This document shows positions 18,901 to 26,210 of a DNA stretch of 37,919 nucleotides, piece by piece. A program made the position numbers and the translations under genes. The DNA lies in NCBI GenBank assembly GCA_964549495.1, contig CAZJWJ010000049.1, positions 1 to 37,919 on the forward strand, in the 5' to 3' direction. The first letter of the stretch is position 1. Every line of letters begins with the position of its first letter. This DNA comes from JACKBJ01 sp964549495 (GTDB taxonomy: Bacteria > Chloroflexota > Anaerolineae > Epilineales > Epilineaceae). The notes below the pieces were generated by a model. The model ran no database searches. It had not been told where the DNA came from and saw nothing but the letters and a program-made list of their open reading frames with translations.

Positions 18901-19510
18901 GGACCCGATGGAGGGCGCCACCGAGCTGCCCTTCACCGTCCACCAGGACGGCCTGCCGCTGGCCGCACTGGACGGCGACCGCCAGGTCCTGTGGATGGCC
19001 GGCGCCATCCACTGCCCGGGTGATCCGCGCTACCTGCTCTTCGGCTTGAACGTGGCCGATCCGACCGCGCCGGCGGGCATCGACTGGGGCTGGGAGGATC
19101 TACCGGCCCGGCCCGCGGTCGTGACCTATGCCGATGGGCATCTCTTCCTCGGCGGCGAACATCCGCGGGTGATGGACGTGCGCAATCCCGAGCTGCCCAC
19201 CTGGGCCGGCGAGCTCGAGGTGGCAGGCGCCGGCTCGCTGGTCGTGCACGAGCAGACCGTCTACGCCGCGGCCGGCGCCGACGGTGTCTTCATCCTCCAG
19301 CCCGAGCTGGCCTGGGATAGCGATCCCGAGGCGCCGACGCCGGTGCCGCATGTGACGCCCTCGACCATGCCGCCGACACCGACACCGGACTGTTCCGGAA
19401 GCCCGACCCCCACGCCGACCGCCTTCCATGGATCGCCGACGCCCACCCCGACGCCCTGGACCGTGGAGCCCGGATCGATCTACCTGCCCAGGCTCGTCAA
19501 CGGGGAGTGA
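15998..19510 (+). CDS. Giant surface protein: three TIMP-like modules, LVIVD propeller, YLP tail
   Basis: This 1170-residue protein starts 5 bases after GAGGTG. The signal peptide (about 14-42) ends at AKA and is followed directly by CSC at 43-45, the classic mature N-terminus of TIMP-like domains. Three modules follow: CSC...FDGTV...QWKG...MCGVF...YIVYAS...HLC; then CPRC...FHGRL...WWKG...FCEG...IVYAAE...ELC; then CPPC...FHGRVV...VWKG...GCSR...VVFATE...PLC. The second and third are joined by a Thr/Pro linker. From about residue 440 the protein is propeller-like (LLDLSEPEQP, LYDLSDPSLP, VMDVRNPELP) and shares the FGGRIR opening with the 10729 protein. It ends with a Thr/Pro linker and IYLPRLVNGE. 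Three tandem TIMP-like modules in one bacterial protein are unusual. Confidence 0.8.
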   Translation: MTIALTLPDRGPRRSWPAILVLAFALGLSAGLLLPSGRIAKACSCLPPPPPAQALDESDAVFDGTVARIETVDPTDHFSGLRIHFVVHTQWKGVTEGRVHVLTAGDSAMCGVFFELGRRYIVYASDQDEDGLLETHLCTRTRLWDEDEAIELGPVEPPEDAIPWHVWVAQPPVPGCPRCAEPPPPAEAMADASAVFHGRLVGIEDLGPDQNRDHVLTFENRGWWKGPNTATIDVLLPWSYWFCEGQRWESLFQPDAPDGHIVYAAEDEEGNLILELCGRTRPWTAEEAAALGSPNAPEQATATPTPGGGSGTPQPEPSATPTLCPIPSCPPCAGPRPAEEWLEEADAVFHGRVVRIDEIDCDRTIHFEVDEVWKGPQRRSISIFMDWVAWGCSRQYVPDEEVVVFATEDPDRGLTVPLCFGIVDEDPREALGPGQPVADDRSPVAHFGGRIRSVAPVPGSDLAWAAQGPRVMAVSLARGEDLQRYGTGLMLPGQVEDLAVDGQRGAARVGRTIHLLDLSEPEQPVVTDRVALDDVEGDLGPIRVLDTYARAFIAHGKHLASIDLDSGEILATDIEVCGVGDRVIDFVATDRLLAIASGGDLPASPSQPAKLQIVERNGHDNLSVCSNASWEIEDAAIGDLTLTEVAGQPRLYSMAEGGIAGWDLTSLDEPTEIARWTAGWRPEGFDPKQGDIAVTSEGVVYAALHRWVGSFHTAGEVLRVLATPDPDTGRSTETVHQSLRPLDAPLVAADGSDGAGRLLMAGPEGFSILDAEEESPRTVPLVTDAVDLALHLDDPGPVLYTTSDKASLNGHLLLDPLSPDPYTFLLGDGGAERGGLTVDEGRLVMANLGQTDIRDQKLEIVTVGGALIPTEQSEIDLRDAGPGLLWDQFGNRLVVRRGAELVLYDLSDPSLPVEAARAEIEGRVADLIVDGDWVYALHYGASLPLPEAPATTFLTVLRIHRANGELWLDPMEGATELPFTVHQDGLPLAALDGDRQVLWMAGAIHCPGDPRYLLFGLNVADPTAPAGIDWGWEDLPARPAVVTYADGHLFLGGEHPRVMDVRNPELPTWAGELEVAGAGSLVVHEQTVYAAAGADGVFILQPELAWDSDPEAPTPVPHVTPSTMPPTPTPDCSGSPTPTPTAFHGSPTPTPTPWTVEPGSIYLPRLVNGE

Positions 19511-19603
19511 ATCGGACGATGCCTCGAGGCATCGCCGCAGTCGACCGAAGCTGAACGGCACGATGAACCGCATCGCCTGAACAGAGGATTGAAGTAGAAA
19601 GCG

Positions 19604-19635
19604 ACGAGGCGCTGGCTCGAGGGCCAGCGCCTCGT
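19604..19635. terminator. Bidirectional terminator between surface cluster and lipoprotein gene
   Basis: A perfect 13-bp stem (19604-19616 with 19623-19635, arm ACGAGGCGCTGGC) with a 6-base loop is followed on the plus side by TCGTTCTTGC. It lies between the end of the giant surface gene (19510, plus) and the end of the lipoprotein gene (19718, minus), so it can serve both. Confidence 0.85.
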
Positions 19636-19717
19636 TCGTTCTTGCAGGGGGAAGGGAAGATCCAGGTGGCCGCGGGCGAGCTTCGAGGCTCGAGCTCCGG
19701 ATCCGCGCCCTCCGACC

Positions 19718-20587
19718 TCAATCCGATCCGGCCCCCTCGGGCGCCTCGATCTCGATGTCGCCGTACTCGAAGTCGGCCGACATGTCGGCCTCGAACTCGC
19801 CGAAGGCGCTATGCATCTCCTGGCGGATTGGCAGGCCGTCCGATTGGCCGATCCAGACCGTCACCTCGACCGTGCCGGTCTCGGGGCTGCCGGTGGTGTA
19901 GCGGATCTTGCGCGCCGCCTGGCCCTCGACGCGCTCGTCGCCCAGATCCTCGACCAGCTGCATGCTGGCTGCATAGGCAGTGGAATCGATCTGGCCGCCG
20001 GCGCCCGGAATCTGCTCCAGGGCGCTGTTGACCATGCTGCCCATCTGCTGGTTCTCGACCCAGGTGCCGGCCATGTTGACCCAGGCCTGATCGCCGATGA
20101 CCACCACCTCGTTGCCGGCCATCTCCATCTGGAAGCGATCCGGCTTCTGGAACTCGAGCACCTGCGTCATCTCGCCGGCGCCGGAGGAATCGATCTGCTG
20201 GGTCATGCGCCAGCCCGATTGCTCGGACATGGCCTGGTAGGCGGCCAGGAGCGCATCCAGCGCACCCTGGTCTACCTGGCCGGATGCTCCGCCGGCATCC
20301 TCCCCGGCCTCGCCCTCCATATCGCCGCTGTCTTCCGATCCCTCGGCGGCGCTGCCATCGTCACCTTCCATGCCATCGCCGGCCTCGGCCGCGTCCTCCG
20401 AGGACTCGCCAGCCTCGCCGGCCTCGCTGCCCGTGTCGCCCTCCGATTGCGCATCCCCGGTGGTCTCCTCGACGGCCGCGTCCTCTTCCGGCTCCGAGCC
20501 GCAGCCTCCCAAGAGGAGGCCCAGACCCAAGACGGTGGACAGGCAGAGCTGCAGGCCGATCTTGCCGGCCGGAATCCGATACTTCAT
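19718..20587 (-). CDS. Acidic-linker lipoprotein with LolA/LppX-like domain
   Basis: This 289-residue lipoprotein has a signal peptide ending in the lipobox LLGGC, with Cys29 the predicted lipidated residue. The start at 20587 has AAGGAG about 10 bases upstream. Residues 31-105 are a very acidic Gly/Ser/Glu/Asp spacer. The rest (ALLAAYQAMSEQSGWRMTQQ, VLEFQKPDRFQMEM, VVVIGDQAWVNMAGTW, IRYTTGSPETGTVEVTVWIG) reads as the open half-barrel of the LolA/LppX-LprAFG superfamily. Those proteins bind lipids or lipid-like molecules in the envelope. The exact ligand is unknown. It is transcribed divergently from the GIN-domain lipoprotein at 20812. Confidence 0.72.
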   Translation of the reverse strand: MKYRIPAGKIGLQLCLSTVLGLGLLLGGCGSEPEEDAAVEETTGDAQSEGDTGSEAGEAGESSEDAAEAGDGMEGDDGSAAEGSEDSGDMEGEAGEDAGGASGQVDQGALDALLAAYQAMSEQSGWRMTQQIDSSGAGEMTQVLEFQKPDRFQMEMAGNEVVVIGDQAWVNMAGTWVENQQMGSMVNSALEQIPGAGGQIDSTAYAASMQLVEDLGDERVEGQAARKIRYTTGSPETGTVEVTVWIGQSDGLPIRQEMHSAFGEFEADMSADFEYGDIEIEAPEGAGSD

Positions 20588-20811
20588 CACTCGAGTTGCT
20601 CCTTGCTTGCGATGCCCCATGTCAATGCGTCTTGGCGGCATCTCGTGTGCGCAGCATAGCAGAGCGGGCCTCCGGCTCCCATCCGCGCCGGCCCGGCATC
20701 CCGCGATGAAACAACCCGTCGGCCCGCCCGGTCGTAGGGCATGGACGCGCGCGGCTGGCGCGCGCCGGCAACGTTAGCCGATGTCGATCGACGAGCAAGG
20801 AGCGAGACGAC

Positions 20812-21555
20812 GTGATGGATGCCAGTAGCTGGACCCGGGCCCTCTTGGCCCTGCTGCTCATGCCCCTGGTGGCGGCCTGCGATTGGACCGACTACATCCC
20901 CGAGGTCGAAACCGGCAACGGCGAGATGGCCGAGGAGGCGCGCGAGGTCGGTGAATTCGACGCTGTCAGCGTGGAATCCGGCCTGGAGGCCGAGGTCCGC
21001 GCCGGCGACGAGACCTCGGTCACCGTGCGCATCGACGCCAACCTGATCGACCTGGTCGAGACCGTGGTCGAAGACGGGACGCTGCACATCCGGCCCATCC
21101 GGCCCGGCTTGGCCCTGCGCGCCCAGGTCGAGGACCGGGTCGAGGTGGTCGTGCCCCGGCTGCGCGCGCTTTCGGCCTCCGGCGGGGCCGATCTGGAGGC
21201 CGAGGACGTCCTGCGCGGCATGGCCAGCGCCTCCGCCTCGGGCGGGGGTGATCTGGTGGTCGAGGGCATCGATGCCCAGCAGCTGGATCTGGAGTCCTCG
21301 GGTGGCGGCAACCTGCGGGCCAGCGGTCGGACCGAAGAGCTGACCGCCTCTGCCTCGGGGGGCGCGGACATCGAAGCCGAGGAGCTCTCGGCGGATCGGG
21401 CTCGCGCCTCGGCCTCGGGCGGGGCCGACATCGAGCTGGGCGAGATGGGCAGCCTGGATGCCGAGGCCTCCGGCGGCGCCTCGATCTGCTACACCGGCCA
21501 GCCGGAGGAGCTCGAAGGGACCACCTCCGGTGGGGGGAGCATCGACGAGTGTTGA
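20812..21555 (+). CDS. GIN-domain (DUF2807) lipoprotein
   Basis: This 247-residue protein has a signal peptide with lipobox LVAAC (Cys at about 23). The rest matches the DUF2807/GIN domain, a right-handed beta-helix-like fold. It opens with REVGEFDAVSVESGLEAEVR and VEVVVPRLRALSASGGADLE, then shows repeated SASGGxD turns (ASASGGGDL, SSGGGNL, SASGGADIE, ASGGADIE), and ends with SGGASICYTG and a C-terminal Cys. AAGGAG is 9 bases from the GTG at 20812 and 12 from the ATG at 20815, so the GTG is favoured. GIN-domain proteins are surface proteins of unclear function, sometimes called adhesin-head-like. Confidence 0.85.
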   Translation: MMDASSWTRALLALLLMPLVAACDWTDYIPEVETGNGEMAEEAREVGEFDAVSVESGLEAEVRAGDETSVTVRIDANLIDLVETVVEDGTLHIRPIRPGLALRAQVEDRVEVVVPRLRALSASGGADLEAEDVLRGMASASASGGGDLVVEGIDAQQLDLESSGGGNLRASGRTEELTASASGGADIEAEELSADRARASASGGADIELGEMGSLDAEASGGASICYTGQPEELEGTTSGGGSIDEC

Positions 21556-21603
21556 TTCGGTGCCGGGAGTCCGGGCTCGCTGCCTGCGCTGTTGAGCCGG
21601 TGA

Positions 21604-22539
21604 TCAAATCGCGCGGCCGTAGCGTTCGCGGAAGACGCCGGCCACGCCCAAGAGGACCAGCGCGGCGCCGGCGGCCGTGATCCAGGTGATCTGCTCACCC
21701 AGCAGCCACCAACCGAGGAAGGCTGCGCCGACGGGATTGACATAAGCGTAGGTCATGACGACCCGCGTGGGCAGGTGCTGCACGGCCTGGACGAAGGATA
21801 GGAAGGCCAGGCCGCCGAAGACCACCAGATAGGCCCAGGCCCACCAGGCCTCCGGTGCGGCCTGGGCTGGCATGCGCTCGCCCACCGCGGCCGCGATGAG
21901 CAGGAAGACCACGCCGCCGGCCAGCTGCTGCAAGGCGGCGCTGGTCAGCGGTGCCGCTTTGGGCTTGGCTCGCGCCTGGAGCACCGTGCCCATGCCCCAG
22001 CTGATGGGCGCGAAGAGCAGGGCCAGGACGGATGCCGTATCGGCGCCTTCGGCGGCCAGCAGCTCGGGCAGGACCAGCAAGGCCACCCCGGAGAAGCCCA
22101 GAGCCAGCGCCAGGGCCAGGCGGCCCGATGGGAGCTTGCGGTCCACGATGGCTTCGATCAGCGCCACCCAGATGGGCAGCGCGCCGACCAAGAGCGCGGC
22201 GTAGTTGGAATCGGCCTGCTGCTCGGCCCAGGTGACGGCGCCGTTGCCGCCGATCCAGAGCAGCAGGCCGGCGGCCAGGATGACGCCGAAGTCGCGCTTC
22301 GAGACGCGCAAGGGGCGGCGCAGGACCAGCGCGATCAGGCCCAGCATCGCGCCCGCGGCCAAGATGCGCGCACCGCTCATCAGAAAGGGTGGAAAGCCGC
22401 CGGGCCGGACCGCCACCTTGATGGCCAGGTAGGTGGTGCTCCAGACCGTGTAGAGCACCCCCAGATGGAAGAGACCGACCCAGGCGGGTCCCTCGGCTTC
22501 GGGTTGCCCGGCCGGCATCGGGGCGACCATCGATCGCAT
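21604..22539 (-). CDS. EamA/DMT-family transporter
   Basis: This 311-residue membrane protein has the two-fold EamA repeat and about ten helices. The first half opens with LYTVWSTTYLAIKVAVRPGG, typical of EamA domain 1. The second half closes with TRVVMTYAYVNPVGAAFLGW and WLLGEQI, the conserved end of EamA domain 2. The start at 22539 is chosen because GAGGAG lies 6 bases upstream; a longer frame to 22656 lacks that support. Members export small metabolites such as amino acids or nucleosides, but the substrate cannot be read from the sequence. It converges on the GIN-domain gene with only 48 bases between. Confidence 0.88.
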   Translation of the reverse strand: MRSMVAPMPAGQPEAEGPAWVGLFHLGVLYTVWSTTYLAIKVAVRPGGFPPFLMSGARILAAGAMLGLIALVLRRPLRVSKRDFGVILAAGLLLWIGGNGAVTWAEQQADSNYAALLVGALPIWVALIEAIVDRKLPSGRLALALALGFSGVALLVLPELLAAEGADTASVLALLFAPISWGMGTVLQARAKPKAAPLTSAALQQLAGGVVFLLIAAAVGERMPAQAAPEAWWAWAYLVVFGGLAFLSFVQAVQHLPTRVVMTYAYVNPVGAAFLGWWLLGEQITWITAAGAALVLLGVAGVFRERYGRAI

Positions 22540-22782
22540 CGAAGGCTCCTCGCAGCGCGCTGGAATGGGGGTGGAGCGATCGGCTCCGTCCCGGGGATCG
22601 ATCCTGCCGGCAGATTGTAGCGCCTTGCCGGCGCGGGACGCTGGTGCAACGGCCATCGGTTAGCCTCCAAGGGCCGAGCGGGAGGTCCCGAGTCGTTGGA
22701 CCGAACCGCATGCCACCCGGAACCCAACCGACGGACCGCCGCCCTCCGCAAGGCCGCGGCCCGCGAATCCAGGAGGCTTGCC

Positions 22783-24057
22783 ATGCGTCTCTCGCTCGCC
22801 GCGGTCGCCTCGCGCGCCGCGATCGCCATCCCCATCGCCCTGGCCGGGCTGCTGCTCGCGCCGGGCGGCCAGGGAACCGTTGGGGCCCAATCGTCGTTGG
22901 ATTGGTCGGCGCCCTACTGCGGGGATCAACCGCGCATCACGTCCATCTTCGACCATCAGCATCCGAACTACGCCCGGGACGGCACGCTCATGCTCTTCAA
23001 CGGCGACGACATCTCCGGCTGCAACGGACCTGGCTACGACGGGCATTCGGGCTGGGACTTCGGCAGCTCCTTCGGCGACCAGGGTTGCGGTGCCGGCTCT
23101 CGCCCGGGTATGGCGGGTCGGCTGGCCTTCGCGGCGCAATCGGGCCGGGTGCATCGCTCGCGCTGGTTCCATCCCAGCAAGCACGATCGGGCCCAAGGCT
23201 CGGACAGCGCCTTCGGGCTGTATATCGACGTGGCCCATGATGGCGACATGGCCTCGCTCTACGGCCACCTGGCCGCGCTCTTCGTCGACGAGGGCGAGTG
23301 GGTGCAGAAGGGTCAGGCGATCGGGGCCATCGGTACGACCGGCAACAGTACGGGGCCGCATCTGCACTTCCAGGCCGGCCGGGGCAACTCGGCCGCCTCG
23401 TCTTGGAACAGCTTCGACCCTTACGGCTGGGATCGGCTCTTCGTGCCCGGTCCGCCCAGCCCGCCGGCCTTCGCGGACCCGCATCGCGGAAACGGATGGA
23501 GCGAGCGCGTGATCGTGCCGGGAGTCTACGACGCGGAGTGCCCGGCGACCTGCGCGATCCGGGTCGTGGACGACAGTTCCCCCGACGTGAACTTCACCTG
23601 TTCGTCCGCACCCGACTGTCCCAACTGGTTCCAGGAGTCGGGCGGCGAAGGTGGCAGCCACCATTGGACCCGCCCCAACGGCTCCAGCGTGGACTACGTG
23701 GCCGAGTATCGCTGCAGTGGCTGCAGGCGGGGCGTCTATCAGGTCGATGCCTTCGTGCCCCTGGGCGCCGACATCGCCAATACCCACATCGCGCGCTACG
23801 AGATCGGCGGCGAGGTGACGGTGGTCGATCAGCATACCCAGGGCGGCATCTGGCATCCGCTCGGCATCTTCGACTTCCAAGGCGAACCGATGGTTCGTCT
23901 GACCGACCGCACGGACCGCCACGACTACACCGCACCCGCCAGCCAGAAGATCGGCGCGGACGCATTGCGTTTCCGTTGGATCTGCGCCTTCACGCCAGCG
24001 GGCACGCCCCGCATCGATCCACCGTCGCCCGGGCCGCCGCAAGGCGGCGAGGGCTAG
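22783..24057 (+). CDS. M23 family metallopeptidase with golvesin-like C-terminal domain
   Basis: This 424-residue exported protein starts 6 bases after a perfect AGGAGG. A signal peptide spans about 1-34 (ending VGA). The M23/LytM zinc peptidase domain has GHSGWDFG (first His and Asp ligands), LYGHLAALF and GPHLHFQ (the HxH pair), so all metal and catalytic residues are present. The C-terminal half, rich in Cys (CPATC, CSSAPDC, CSGCRRGVYQVDAFVP), then GGEVTVVDQHTQGGIWHPLG and ADALRFRW, fits the golvesin C-terminal-like beta-sandwich. The enzyme probably cuts peptidoglycan cross-links or another surface peptide. The extra Cys-rich stretch between the two domains is not explained. Confidence 0.87.
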   Translation: MRLSLAAVASRAAIAIPIALAGLLLAPGGQGTVGAQSSLDWSAPYCGDQPRITSIFDHQHPNYARDGTLMLFNGDDISGCNGPGYDGHSGWDFGSSFGDQGCGAGSRPGMAGRLAFAAQSGRVHRSRWFHPSKHDRAQGSDSAFGLYIDVAHDGDMASLYGHLAALFVDEGEWVQKGQAIGAIGTTGNSTGPHLHFQAGRGNSAASSWNSFDPYGWDRLFVPGPPSPPAFADPHRGNGWSERVIVPGVYDAECPATCAIRVVDDSSPDVNFTCSSAPDCPNWFQESGGEGGSHHWTRPNGSSVDYVAEYRCSGCRRGVYQVDAFVPLGADIANTHIARYEIGGEVTVVDQHTQGGIWHPLGIFDFQGEPMVRLTDRTDRHDYTAPASQKIGADALRFRWICAFTPAGTPRIDPPSPGPPQGGEG

Positions 24058-24334
24058 ATGATATCCGGGCAGCGCCGAGCACCCACCCGGGAAGGGCGCA
24101 CGGCGGAGCCCGACCTCGACGACGACCTTGCTCTCCAGTGATCACCCAGTCCAGTACCGAATCGCCCTGCAGGCACCACGAAACAGCCAAACGCAAACCC
24201 AGGCGCAGCCATGACGACAACGACCATCCCACCACGATCGACCGGAGCACCCGATCCGAAACCAGGGCCGAGACCTCCCCGATCCCAATCTCTTCCTCTT
24301 TACATCGAGACGCCTGACACAAGGAGATCTGCAC

Positions 24335-25075
24335 ATGAACCGCAAGCTCGCCAACCTCTTGTCCGCCCTGGCCCTGGTCACCGCGGTCAGCGGCCTGGTC
24401 TACCTGACCCTGGGTCGCTTCGGCGCGCCGCCGGCCGCGCCCGGATCGGCAGCGCCGGCCGAGCAGGGCTATCCGCCGCCGGCCACCGAGACGCCCACGC
24501 CGCGTCCGCCCACTGCCACGCCCGATGCCGAGGGTTACCTGCCGCCGCCGGCCGGCCTGCCTTGGCAGCAGGTGGGCCTCAGCGACGGGCCGCACGCCGA
24601 TCTGCTGATGCAGGTTCAGACGGCCCTCGATGCCGGTGATGCCGATACGCCCAGCAGCTGGGTGGCCGACGACCGGGCGGGGCTGGGCCTGACGCCGCTG
24701 AACACCATGGAGACCGAGGGCGGCTTGGGGCTCTACTCGGACGGCGTGCGCGACCTCTTGGCGGCCTACTACACCGCCGGCGCCAGCCCGCGCGTCCAAG
24801 GCTACTTCGAGCGCGGCCCCTGCTTGGACGTCCTGCTCCACCGCCTGCCGGCGCCCATGCCCCACCCGGCCACGCCTCCGGCCAGCGGGGATCCCCACGG
24901 CGCGCCCGCCCCGGACGTCATCGAGGCCGAGGCGGCAGCTCTGCACATCTGCGAACTGCCCGGGGCTGCCCTGTTCTGGGATCGGTGGGTCTACGGCGAC
25001 TATGAAGCGCTGCTCGACCGATTCAACGGCTACGAGCCGGATCCGGGCCTGACCTACTTCATGATTCGGCCCTAG
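24335..25075 (+). CDS. Orphan secreted protein with T/P linker
   Basis: This 246-residue protein is not recognised. The ATG at 24335 follows AAGGAGA. It has one N-terminal hydrophobic segment (about 8-27) that is either a signal peptide or an anchor, then a Pro/Thr/Ala-rich linker (about 31-75). The C-terminal domain (about 78-246) has GLYSDGVRDLLAAYYTAG, two or three cysteines (GPCLDVLL, LHICELPG) and ends FMIRP. It is followed by a strong terminator at 25129-25160, so it forms its own unit or ends one. Confidence 0.65.
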   Translation: MNRKLANLLSALALVTAVSGLVYLTLGRFGAPPAAPGSAAPAEQGYPPPATETPTPRPPTATPDAEGYLPPPAGLPWQQVGLSDGPHADLLMQVQTALDAGDADTPSSWVADDRAGLGLTPLNTMETEGGLGLYSDGVRDLLAAYYTAGASPRVQGYFERGPCLDVLLHRLPAPMPHPATPPASGDPHGAPAPDVIEAEAAALHICELPGAALFWDRWVYGDYEALLDRFNGYEPDPGLTYFMIRP

Positions 25076-25128
25076 GACGCCCACGACCCGGGTCGCAGCG
25101 GCCCGGTAGGGATTTCGAGTCAGGACCG

Positions 25129-25160
25129 TGGGGCGGCCGGCCACCGAGCCGGCCGCCCCA
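25129..25160. terminator. Terminator downstream of the orphan secreted protein gene
   Basis: A perfect 13-bp GC-rich stem (25129-25141 with 25148-25160, arm TGGGGCGGCCGGC) with a 6-base loop follows the gene ending at 25075. No clear T-run follows. The high stem stability and the position before the next operon support termination. Confidence 0.75.
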
Positions 25161-25215
25161 GCCCTCGGGACGGATTCCGATTTCGCGTCCCGCATCGAGC
25201 CTTGCTCTTGCCCGG

Positions 25216-25234
25216 ATGATACCAGAATGATACC
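25216..25234. promoter_or_regulatory. Direct-repeat operator candidate upstream of fitA-like gene
   Basis: Two copies of ATGATACC (25216-25223 and 25227-25234) are spaced one helical turn apart (11 bp). They sit 50-68 bases before the antitoxin start at 25284. Tandem sites with that spacing suit cooperative binding by a ribbon-helix-helix antitoxin. The -35/-10 elements around it are not convincing. Confidence 0.45.
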
Positions 25235-25283
25235 GTTGGCCGAGCCCCAGCGCCGCACAGCTACCGGTCGGAGACCGCTCGAT

Positions 25284-25505
25284 ATGGCCAACGTCCTGAT
25301 CCGCGACCTGCCCGAAGATCTGCACGCGTACCTCAAACGGCGCGCCCGGCGCAATCGGCGAAGCTTGTCCAAGGAGCTGCTCGTCCTGATCGAGCTGGCC
25401 CTCGAAGGCGGCGCTCCGCCTGAAGAGCTTCCCGAGCCGATCGACCTCGGCATCGCCCTGACCGCCGACTTCGTCGATGCCGCCAAGCGCGAGGGCCGCG
25501 CATGA
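25284..25505 (+). CDS. FitA-like ribbon-helix-helix antitoxin
   Basis: This 73-residue protein starts with MANVLIRDLPEDLHAYLKRR, an Arc/FitA-type ribbon-helix-helix: beta-strand VLIRDL, helix PEDLHAYLKRRARR, turn NRRSLS and helix KELLVLIELALEG. The C-terminal part (IDLGIALTADFVDAAKREGRA) is expected to neutralise the toxin. The start at 25284 is chosen because it sets the RHH strand at the N-terminus; longer frames to 25128 add no domain. Its TGA overlaps the toxin ATG (ATGA). It is unrelated in sequence to the VapB at 2102, so the two toxin-antitoxin pairs belong to separate lineages. Confidence 0.85.
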   Translation: MANVLIRDLPEDLHAYLKRRARRNRRSLSKELLVLIELALEGGAPPEELPEPIDLGIALTADFVDAAKREGRA

Positions 25506-25912
25506 TCGTGGTCGACACCAACCTGGTCGCCTACCTGCTCATCCGATCCGAGCACACGGAGCGCGCGCGACGCGTGTGGGCGATCGACCGGGACTGGATC
25601 CTCCCTCCGCTGTGGCGGCACGAGCTACTCAGCGTCCTGTCCTCCGCCGTCCGAGCCGGGACGCCGCTCGACTCCGCGCGTTCGGTCTGGCATCTCGCCA
25701 TCGAGATGATGGCACCGCGAGAGCATGAGGTGAACATGCTGCGGGCGCTCGAGCTCTCGCGCGATCTCGAGATCAGTGCCTACGACGCGCAATTCCTGGC
25801 TTTGGCCGAGGGCTTGGACCTGCGCTTGGTCACCGGGGATCGTCGCCTTCGCCGCGCGGCTGGGGACCGGGCAATGGGCATGCGTGAGTTCTGCCGCGAG
25901 GCGGAAGGCTGA
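25502..25912 (+). CDS. PIN-domain toxin (VapC/FitB type)
   Basis: This 136-residue PIN protein has Asp5 (MIVVDTNLVAYLL), Glu41 (LWRHELLSVL), Asp95 (SAYDAQFLALAE) and Asp113 (LVTGDRRLRRAA), the acidic quartet of PIN ribonucleases. The ATGA overlap with the antitoxin implies coupled translation and a linked operon. It has the longer helix between Glu41 and Asp95 typical of this class. Its RNA target cannot be predicted. A region of 298 bases without a recognised gene follows before the next start at 26211. Confidence 0.9.
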   Translation: MIVVDTNLVAYLLIRSEHTERARRVWAIDRDWILPPLWRHELLSVLSSAVRAGTPLDSARSVWHLAIEMMAPREHEVNMLRALELSRDLEISAYDAQFLALAEGLDLRLVTGDRRLRRAAGDRAMGMREFCREAEG

Positions 25913-26210
25913 ACCCGAGGTAAGCACTTGGGCTGATCGCAACTCGAACTCCGATGAAGCGAGCGTGCAAGTCACCGAATCTTCTGGCCTCCGACTTGCG
26001 TTAACGCTTTCGAGCGGACCGCATCTTCGCGGCCCGCGAGCGCGTCTTAACAGCCATCATCCGATCCCCGCCGGTTCCGATCGCCACGCGCTGCTCATCG
26101 ACGACCCGCTCGTGCCGATCGAGACCCGTGCAGCCCTAGCGCCAAGGCCTGCCCGCCGCAACGCGCCCCGGCCCATTCCCGTCGCTCGATTTCGACCTGG
26201 AGCGCTGAGC

